The notes beneath the pieces were generated by a model that searched no databases, had not been told where the DNA came from, and worked only from the letters and a program-made list of their open reading frames with translations. The translations under genes were made by a program, and so were the position numbers. Positions 57,200-64,000 of a DNA stretch of 64,000 nucleotides are shown in pieces. The DNA comes from Oreohelix idahoensis (lineage: Eukaryota > Mollusca > Gastropoda > Stylommatophora > Oreohelicidae): NCBI GenBank assembly GCA_024509875.1, contig JAMPIV010004267.1:186001-250000 (forward strand), read 5' to 3'. Position 1 is the first letter of the stretch, and each line of letters begins with the position of its first letter.

Positions 57200-57350
57200 T
57201 ACGTTCAGGGTCAGTCAGGGTCGAGGGAGAAGCCGTAAGACACCCGGAGAAGAGAACTGGAGACAGGAATGAAAAGAATAAAGAAAACATGGAATAATCT
57301 TGAGTGGATGGCACAGGATAGATAAGGCTTGGCGTGAATTTGTTAAACGT
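57200..57350 (+). pseudogene. LINE 3'-end fragment
   Basis: The plus frame gives MKRIKKTWNNLEWMAQDR and a stop (57270-57323), the same terminal segment as KKTWKNLKRMVQDRKTWHK at 59160-59215. A short remnant. Confidence 0.65.
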
Positions 57351-57470
57351 TTATACTTGTTGGCGAGGTCAAGAGTAATGAATGAGTGAAACTTTCAGAG
57401 TAGTGATGATAATAGTGACGTAAATGTTAAGTTTTAAGAACCATCTTTATCGCAAACCGACAACTCTATC

Positions 57471-57501
57471 AGTGCTCCGATCTCTATCAGATCGGAGCAC
57501 T
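57471..57501. repeat. Perfect 13-bp inverted repeat, 5-nt loop
   Basis: AGTGCTCCGATCT, loop ctatc, AGATCGGAGCACT. A perfect hairpin in a region with no recognised element. Confidence 0.9.
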
Positions 57502-57923
57502 CCTACCTTAGATCACGCAAGGAGTATCTCAGCACAGTGCATGAACTCCGTAGCACCGAGCGAGGATTCCAATGTGTGTATACAGAGGAATCACACATTC
57601 TATAAATATTTTTGTGCTGGGTAGGTCTCCTAATTTTTAAATTTTGCCAAGACAGCGGCCGTATGGCCTACTCTTTACGATTGCCAACTGCTGAGGGATT
57701 TTTAATGAGCGCGCAACTTTCACACGGGATCTCCTAATTTTTCGCCATTATCCGAGAAGGCTAGGCATCAGATCTCACTACCGAGGAGATCGGGCGCAGA
57801 TAGAGTATGACATCATTATGAGCCACTAGTCAATCATTTATATTCCCTGTAGTTGGACCGAACAAGGTACCTGTAGAATTAAAGGCGGGCTTCATTCCTC
57901 TTAGCCATTCTGACCGCCGAATG

Positions 57924-58012
57924 TTAAGAGTGACGACAATGGTGGTACATGTGATGTGAACATGTTTAGAGTAACGACAATGGTGGTACATGTGATGTGA
58001 ACATGTTTAGAG
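57924..58012 (+). repeat. Two-copy tandem repeat, about 43 bp
   Basis: The block acgacaatggtggtacatgt plus gatgtgaacatgtttagagt is present twice in a row, followed by a truncated third start. Confidence 0.9.
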
Positions 58013-58389
58013 TAATGTTGATAATTACGTGAAAGCGTTGAGGGTTGTACTGATGTAGTAATGTTGGGTTGATAATGATATCGTAATAATGAGATCATAA
58101 GGATGTGCTAATAATGAAAATGACGATGGTGATAATAATGAAAAGGATAATATTGGAGATGTTGAAAGTAGTAATGACAAACGTAAAGATGTGGTAATAT
58201 TGAGCATATGATAATTAATTACAGTAATAGATTTACGGTAATGTCCGTTGTAATGATAATGATTTTAATGGTGGTAATGACAGCGCTCAGAACTAATATT
58301 ATTGTTATTATTAATATCATAATGTGCGGGGTAAAACATGACAAGAAATGAGGATGACAGCGAGATTTGAGTTAAATACATTCACAATG

Positions 58390-58562
58390 TCAAACTTTTT
58401 TATCATCATCAGTTTCCACAAACTTTTTTATCATCATCAGTTTCCACAAACTTTTTTATCATCATCAGTTTCCACAAACTTTTTTATCATCATCAGTTTC
58501 CACAAACTTTTTTATCATCATCAGTTTCCTCAAATTTTGTTATCATCATCAGTTTCATCAAA
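58390..58562 (+). repeat. 28-bp tandem repeat, six units
   Basis: Units of aacttttttatcatcatcag followed by tttccaca. The last two units have diverged. Confidence 0.95.
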
Positions 58563-58579
58563 GCTCCTTAACAAACACA

Positions 58580-58745
58580 AAACCACCACTGTTACTGGGC
58601 CAGCAAAAAGTCTGCATCAAGCAGTCTCCCATGCTCCTGCAGCAGTGATTTCTGTGACACCTTGTTGTGTTTGGTAAGGTTGCCAGCCACATACACAGCC
58701 TCATATTAGTGGCCATGTACGACATGCCTGACTGTGCGGTAATCT
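58580..58745 (+). repeat. Dispersed repeat family G, copy 4
   Basis: accaccactgttactgggcc, ctcctgcagcagtgatt, then gccagccacatacacagcct and catattagtggccatgtacg with acatgcctgac, as in 54600-54775. Confidence 0.55.
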
Positions 58746-58884
58746 TATTCTTTATTAGTCTCTTCGGAGACCCCCCGGGGACTACACGGGGCTAACAAAG
58801 ATTATTTGAAAGGAAATTGAGGTCCCTGGTGATATTCCTGTGAGAATCCCTAATAAACAAGATGGCAGCTGCAAGTTCGTTTGT

Positions 58885-58975
58885 TTGTCCCCGACGAAAG
58901 ACTTGTGATCATAACGTTGCTAATTGTCTGTGTGCTTTGTCCGGGTTCACACATTGCCTAGTTTTATTTGCCCCA
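58885..58975 (+). repeat. Penelope-like 3' region remnant
   Basis: ccgacgaaagacttgtgatc followed by ataacgttgctaattgtctg aligns with cctgacgaaggccttgtggt and cgtaacgttggctattttct at 51080-51120. No endonuclease is attached. Confidence 0.6.
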
Positions 58976-59029
58976 GGGTTTATTGAGCGTCCGAATAGCA
59001 GAAATGAGAAGACGCTAGAGATGGATATG

Positions 59030-59240
59030 GACACTTATTGAGAAAACCTGTTGATAGCATTACCACACAGTTCATGTTCTGGAATGCCCAGGGTAAGAGA
59101 GGTCGAGTCAGACCAAAGACAACAGGGAGCAGAGACCTGGACACAGACAGACTTGAATGGGATGAAGAAGACATGGAAAAACCTTAAGCGGATGGTACAG
59201 GACAGGAAGACTTGGCATAAGTGTGTTGATGGTCTATGAC
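59030..59240 (+). pseudogene. LINE ORF 3' end
   Basis: The plus frames show PCSGMPRVRE or, shifted, GKRGRVRPKTTG, then TDLNGMKKTWKNLKRMVQD with RKTWHKCVDGL before TGA at 59237. This is the C-terminal basic segment and terminus of an RTE-like LINE (compare RKRGRPKTTW in copy B). The array downstream is built from its last 44 bp. Confidence 0.75.
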
Positions 59241-60712
59241 ACAGGACAGGAAGACTTGGCATAAGTGTGTTGATGGTCTATGACACAGGACAGGAAGACT
59301 TGGCATAAGTGTGTTGATGGTCTATGACACAGGACAGCAAGACTTGGCATAAGTGTGTTGATGGTCTATGACACAGGACAGGAAGACTTGGCATAAGTGT
59401 GTTGATGGTCTATGACACAAGACAGGAAGACTTGGCATAAGTGTGTTGATGGTCTATGACACAAGACAGGAAGACTTGGCATAAGCGTGTTGATGGTCTA
59501 TGACACAGGACAGCAAGACTTGGCATAAGTGTGTTGATGGTCTATGACACAGGACAGGAAGACTTGGCATAAGTGTGTTGATGGTCTATGACACAGGACA
59601 GGAAGACTTGGCATAAGTGTGTTGATGGTCTATGACACAAGACAGAAAGACTTGGCATAAGTGTGTTGATGGACTATGACACAGGACAGCAAGACTTGGC
59701 ATAAGTGTGTTGATGGTCTATGACACAGGACAGCAAGACTTGGCATATGTGGGTTGATGGTCTATGACACAGGACAGGAAGACTTGGCATAAGTGTGTTG
59801 ATGGTCTGTGACAGAAGAGACATAAGTGATGGTCTATGACTTGGAAGACTTGTCATAAGTGTGTTGATGGTCTATGACACAGGACAGCAAGACTTGGCAT
59901 AAGTGTGTTGATGGTCTATGACACAGGACAGGAAGACTTGGCATAAGTGTGCTGATGGTCTATGACACAGGACAGGAAAACTTGGCATAAGTGTGTTGAT
60001 GGTCTATGACACAAGACATGAAGACTTGGCATAAGTGTGTTGATGGACTATGACACAGGACAGGAAGACTTGGCATAAGTGTGTTGATGGTCTATGACAC
60101 AGGACAGCAAGACTTGGCATAAGTGTGTTGATGGTCTATGACACAGGACAGCAAGACTTGGCATAAGTGTGTTGATGGTCTATGACATAGGACAGGAAGA
60201 CTTGGCATAAGTGTGTTGATGGTCTATGACACAGGACAGCAAGACTTGGCATAAGTGTGTTGATGGTCTATGACACAAGACAGGAAGACTTGGCATAAGT
60301 GTGTTGATGGTCTATGACACAGGACAGGAAGACTTGGCATAAGTGTGTTGATGGTCTATGACACAGGACAGCAAGACTTGGCATAAGTGTGTTGATGGTC
60401 TATGACACAGGACAGGAAGACTTGGCATAAGTGTGTTGATGGACTATGACACAGGACAGGAAGACTTGGCATAAGTGTGTTGATGGTCTATGACACAGGA
60501 CAGGAAGACTTGGCATAAGTGTGTTGATGGTCTATGACACTGGACAGCAAGACTTGGCATAAGTGTGTTGATGGTCTATGACACAGGACAGGAAGACTTG
60601 GCATAAGTGTGTTGATGGTCTATGACACAGGACAGGAAGACTTGGCATAAGTGTGTTGATGGTCTATGACACATGACAGCAAGACTTGGCATAAGTGTGT
60701 TGATGGTCTATG
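59194..60712 (+). repeat. 44-bp minisatellite, about 34-35 units, LINE-derived
   Basis: Unit tatgacacaggacaggaaga then cttggcataagtgtgttgat and ggtc. Main variants are ggacagg/ggacagc and acagg/acaag. One irregular stretch lies near 59815-59850. The first unit is the last coding segment and stop codon of the LINE at 59030-59240, so the array grew from a LINE terminus. Confidence 0.96.
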
Positions 60713-60744
60713 CTCCTGTGAGATTTGAAAGAAGAAGAAAATGG

Positions 60745-60970
60745 CAGGGTAAATTGAGTGCTGGCATCTCGCGGCAAAGGTACCAAGTTCGAAATACGGT
60801 GACATCACGCTCAGCCTACCCAGATGTAAATATGTGATTGACTCTGCTCTTGAGTTAGGGAACGCAATGGCAGCCAGACAAGGAACTGGTCATCCCACTT
60901 CTCTAAAGTATAGTGAAGTCTCTAACACTTCCCTCCCTAAGGAAGTATCTGCTACGGGACAGTTTTTTAC
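60745..60970 (+). repeat. SINE copy
   Basis: Degraded head (attgagtgctggcatctcgc, ggcaaaggtaccaagttcga), body acccagatgtaaatatgtga, and the conserved tail tatagtgaagtctctaacac with gtatctgctacgggac, as at 2398-2655. Confidence 0.7.
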
Positions 60971-61238
60971 CGTTTATTATCGTTTTTCTGCAGTCTTCTT
61001 CAATTTCTTCTATCATAATTGTGATGTAAAAAATGACTATTATTGTAATGATGGAAGTTTTCACGATAATGACATGATAAGTGTGGTGATAAAGACGGCG
61101 ATGACAACATTTTACCAGTATTTAAGGCAATCGTGTCAATACCACTGACGATACCACTGTCGATACTTGCTTGCCTACCAGATGTTTCTGAAGAGATCAT
61201 AATATGTAGATTAACACTACAGTAGTATTAGTTGTTAC

Positions 61239-61270
<32 letters not shown>
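61239..61270 (+). repeat. (AATC)n microsatellite
   Basis: About eight copies of caat. Confidence 0.97.
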
Positions 61271-61272
<2 letters not shown>

Positions 61273-61430
61273 CCCTTGTTGACTCCATTCTTATTTGTTG
61301 AGTTCAGTTTATATATGAAGAGATAACTTAAAACGCGAATGGTTGAAATGAACAAAATGTCAACAATGTTCTTCAAACGACACTCCAACAAGTAGTGATC
61401 AACTGGTCACTGATAGGCAGCACGCAAGGC

Positions 61431-62389
61431 TGTGATGAATGTACATAGATTTTATTGAACGTGACATATACGGCGTTGAACAAGACAGTCATAGTTACAG
61501 GTGCAAAAAGGTCATACATCACAATGTTGATCATCACTTTTCAAGGGATGAAGATTCTCTAACAATATAGTCCTCTTATTCAAGTGTCTAAGGATCCCTT
61601 CCTTTGCCATAGTATATGTATTGTAATAACGTCCGTTAACCTTCTCTCAAGGACGTATCTTATGACCAACGGATTCATACTCAATGAGTAATATTTCTTA
61701 TCAGACTTGCCATGATTCCAGGCTTCCTTCCTACAATACTTAGGCAGTGTATATATATATATAAATATCCAAATAAAGTCATCTCCAACAATACGACCAG
61801 GTTAGAATTCTGTGTTGACTAACCTCTCTATATCCCTGCCATGACTTTGGCATTTACTAACATACGGCATATAAAACATGAGAAGCATATAATTCAATCA
61901 ACTTTGTGTACTCGTAGGTATTCTTCCTCTACGGTAATTCAAAAGGCTACCGACTCCGTCTGTCCATTCTAGAAAATATCATACAGCGATGGATTTCCCG
62001 CTAGATCAGAACTATGAGCGGCCTTACACTTTAATTTACTCAATAAACATTTAGTGACATGGGGCGACACTTACTTGATCCTACTACTGTTGGCTTCAAC
62101 ATGAACCAGTAGAGATCATACAACATAATGGCTTCTTCCACACTTGCCAGCAAAATTCCAAGGAAATATATATCGGACATAAACATGGTCCGTACAGCCC
62201 CGACAAAACATGACGTCACAAACTACTCAACTAGGTTACCCGTGCGTCCCAAAGCAACACTCACTGCTTTGTGCACGTCAGTGCGCGAATCATTCGACCG
62301 ACCGCACAAATAATATAACTATCTCAAGACTGGTGCGTACATTTGGCAGGACCGACGACTACCCCCTTAGGTAATAAATGTACGTAACA
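61431..62389 (-). repeat. 3' LTR of a Gypsy element, 959 bp
   Basis: The minus strand runs from TGTTACGTACATTTATTACC (62389 downward) to ATTCATCACA (61431), so TG...CA ends. AATAAA lies about 25 bp before the 3' end. A polypurine tract adjoins the 5' end of this LTR. The other LTR is outside the window, so the pair could not be compared. Confidence 0.72.
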
Positions 62390-62412
62390 GCTCCCTTATT
62401 ACCTCCCCTTAA
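62390..62412 (-). promoter_or_regulatory. Polypurine tract of the Gypsy element
   Basis: The minus strand reads AAGGGGAGGTAATAAGGGAG then C directly before TGTTACG. This is a purine-rich tract in the position expected for the plus-strand primer. Confidence 0.65.
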
Positions 62413-63381
62413 AAAAATTAATTCTATTAATTTTTTTCGAACTAATTACTCGAGAGAGGTGAGTCAAAACTACAACAATATATGAAAAGCATGAAGTTAT
62501 ATCATATTAAGAAAAGAATATTAAATTGAAATTAATATAACTAAATGACAGTATGCATTAAAGCACACATCCACCATCGACCTACTTTGGAACGATGTGG
62601 TAATATAAAACAAGTTGAAAAATGAAAAATGAAGAAACCATAAAAAAAAAAGATGATAATAAAATTCAACTAAGTTTTCAAAAAAAAAAAATTTGAAACA
62701 TATGATTTCAAAATGAAAATGAACAGCAACACTGATGATAATCAATGATAAGAGAATCAATAGAACAGAAAATTTTAAAATACAACATGCAAAATGAAAC
62801 AAAGCATAATTAAACACTTTAAGAAGCAACGCACTTACTGTTATCTAACACTAGTACGTTTGACTAGTTATCTAAAAGTGAGATATCATGTAGTGGGATA
62901 TGTGAATACACGTATTGCAAGAAACTAATAAAGTTAGTAGATGTGTGATTTATAATCAATCAAATAGATTAAGTTGAATTAATCTAACTTATATATTCCT
63001 TAATTACTAACAAATAACTAGTTAACAATATATTCTAAATAATTCCAGTATCACTCATTGTCAATGTTCAGTTGTAACTAGTTAGTAATAGACGCGACGA
63101 TGTACTGAATGTTCTATACAAGATAAAATATATTCTCGCACACGCCATGTAGTGTAATATGTTCCATAGGAATAACAAATGTATATTTGTCGCTCTTAAC
63201 AATGTTGCCATATTAATAAAAAGTTACTGTAGTACCAATGTTACCGTTCTAACAAAACGTTACTACACAAAAAGTCATGTTATAATTAAGAAGTAAGTAT
63301 ATCCTGGAAGTTATACTTGTACGAATAATGCAGATCTATACATAGTCTTTACAGATGTACAATCAATGACACTGTACATAG
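62413..63381 (-). other. Non-coding internal region between RNase H and the LTR
   Basis: About 970 bp of strongly AT-rich sequence without an integrase, envelope or any conserved motif. The 102-codon minus-strand frame at 62521-62829 is a Phe/Leu/Ile-rich product of A/T runs. Confidence 0.6.
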
Positions 63382-64000
63382 TTATTCATGTTTCGGTGAG
63401 GATGTTTCACCATCTTGAAGTGGTTTAGTTTCGACACGTTCACTTGGGCATCTTGAAAGACAGTCTGCAAACACATTCTGCACTCCAGGAATAGCTCGTA
63501 TCTCAAAATGGAACGGTTGAAGAGCTATAGCGTAACGCGCTGACTTTGATGACTTAACGTTCCCTGTATTCAGTGCGGTAAGAGCTTTCTGGTCAGACTC
63601 CACCACAAAGTGTGAGCCGAGAAGGTAACGTTCCAGTTTTGTGATTGACCAGACAAGAGCAAGGAGCTCTTTATCAAGAACGGAATACTTCATCTCGCTC
63701 GTCGTAAGCTTTCTGGATACGTACATAACAGGAAATAAGGTGTTTCCGTATTCCTGCATTAAAACTGCCGCGATAGCGTAGGAAGAAGCATCACTGCGAA
63801 GAACAAAGGTGAGATCTTTGTTAGGCAACCTTAAAAAAGGCTTATTTGAAAAAAATTGTTTTATATAGTCTAAAGCCGTTTGGTGATCCTGCGACCACTT
63901 TATTACATTAGATGTGCCTTTCTTCAGTAACGAAGAAAGAGGTGCAGTTATAGTAGACAAATGAGGGATGAATTTAGAATAGAACTGTATTAGTCCTAAG
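63382..64000 (-). CDS. Gypsy pol: end of reverse transcriptase and RNase H (partial)
   Basis: Copies and degrades the RNA template during retrotransposition. The frame is open to the window edge, so the start lies beyond 64000; LGLIQFYSKFIPHLSTITAP at the edge is the end of the RT connection. RNase H catalytic positions are visible: LRSDASSYAIAAVLMQ (Asp), YSVLDKELLALVW (Glu), VVESDQKALTAL (Asp) and the end VQNVFADCLSRCP. The frame stops 15-20 codons after that, with no integrase zinc finger or core following. In this stretch the frame is intact, which suggests a fairly young element. Confidence 0.9.
   Translation of the reverse strand, partial: LGLIQFYSKFIPHLSTITAPLSSLLKKGTSNVIKWSQDHQTALDYIKQFFSNKPFLRLPNKDLTFVLRSDASSYAIAAVLMQEYGNTLFPVMYVSRKLTTSEMKYSVLDKELLALVWSITKLERYLLGSHFVVESDQKALTALNTGNVKSSKSARYAIALQPFHFEIRAIPGVQNVFADCLSRCPSERVETKPLQDGETSSPKHE

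Noticed and set aside
57489..57501. Sequencing-adapter contamination (agatcgga...)
   Set aside because: It lacks the aag that follows in the common adapter and forms a genomic hairpin with its neighbour.
59194..60712. CRISPR array
   Set aside because: Units are contiguous with no unique spacers; it is a minisatellite.
62521..62829. 102-codon hydrophobic frame as an envelope protein
   Set aside because: The composition is Phe/Leu/Ile from A/T runs, with no signal-peptide pattern, cysteine pattern or cleavage site.

Overview
This window looks like a piece of animal nuclear genome, most likely a lophotrochozoan and perhaps a gastropod mollusc. It is AT-rich, has no operons, and is packed with RTE-type LINEs, tRNA-derived SINEs, Penelope-like elements, Ty3/Gypsy LTR elements, CACTA-type DNA transposons and minisatellites. 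The taxonomic call is an inference from the transposon mix. I found no rRNA gene, no convincing tRNA gene, no CRISPR array, and no complete host protein-coding gene. A few orphan open frames could be exons or chance.

Left part (1-26.5 kb): a long diverged LTR-like repeat (1-1290), an 11-bp satellite (1316-2290), SINE copies, LINE 3'-end debris that has grown into a 14-bp minisatellite (3.2-3.8 kb), long tetranucleotide and dinucleotide arrays (4.26-4.55 kb), and mostly featureless AT-rich DNA. From 15.7 kb to 25.7 kb there are decayed LINEs: an RTE element on the minus strand (16698-19303), a 5' RTE fragment carrying a perfect 363-bp tandem duplication (21893-23135), and two plus-strand reverse-transcriptase relics (23.2-23.6 and 24.6-25.7 kb).

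Centre (26546-45107): a four-level nest that can be read directly from target-site duplications. A full-length RTE LINE on the minus strand is flanked by an 11-bp duplication. Its 3' 1.76 kb is present twice in tandem (copies A and B). A 13.45-kb LTR retrotransposon insertion, flanked by 5-bp ctatc, splits copy B in its endonuclease domain. The LTR element encodes only Gag and protease. Its 3' LTR is split by a 5.4-kb DNA transposon, and that transposon is split by a 2.09-kb CACTA-type element with a TTA duplication. Copy B of the LINE also carries a sharply bounded cluster of about 75-80 changes, nearly all A-to-G on the LINE sense strand, that copy A lacks. This is the most unusual signal in the window.

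Right part (45.1-64 kb): a second copy of the LTR-like repeat seen at 1-1290, a plus-strand LINE relic (49.2-52.1 kb) split by a 1.28-kb palindromic Penelope-like insertion that keeps a GIY-YIG endonuclease piece and a 13-bp target duplication, several minisatellites including a 1.5-kb, 44-bp array seeded by a LINE 3' end, another SINE, and at the right edge the 3' portion of a Gypsy element (RNase H, polypurine tract, 3' LTR) with no integrase after the RNase H.

The coding material therefore belongs to mobile elements, most of it broken. All alignments were done by eye, so counts are approximate.
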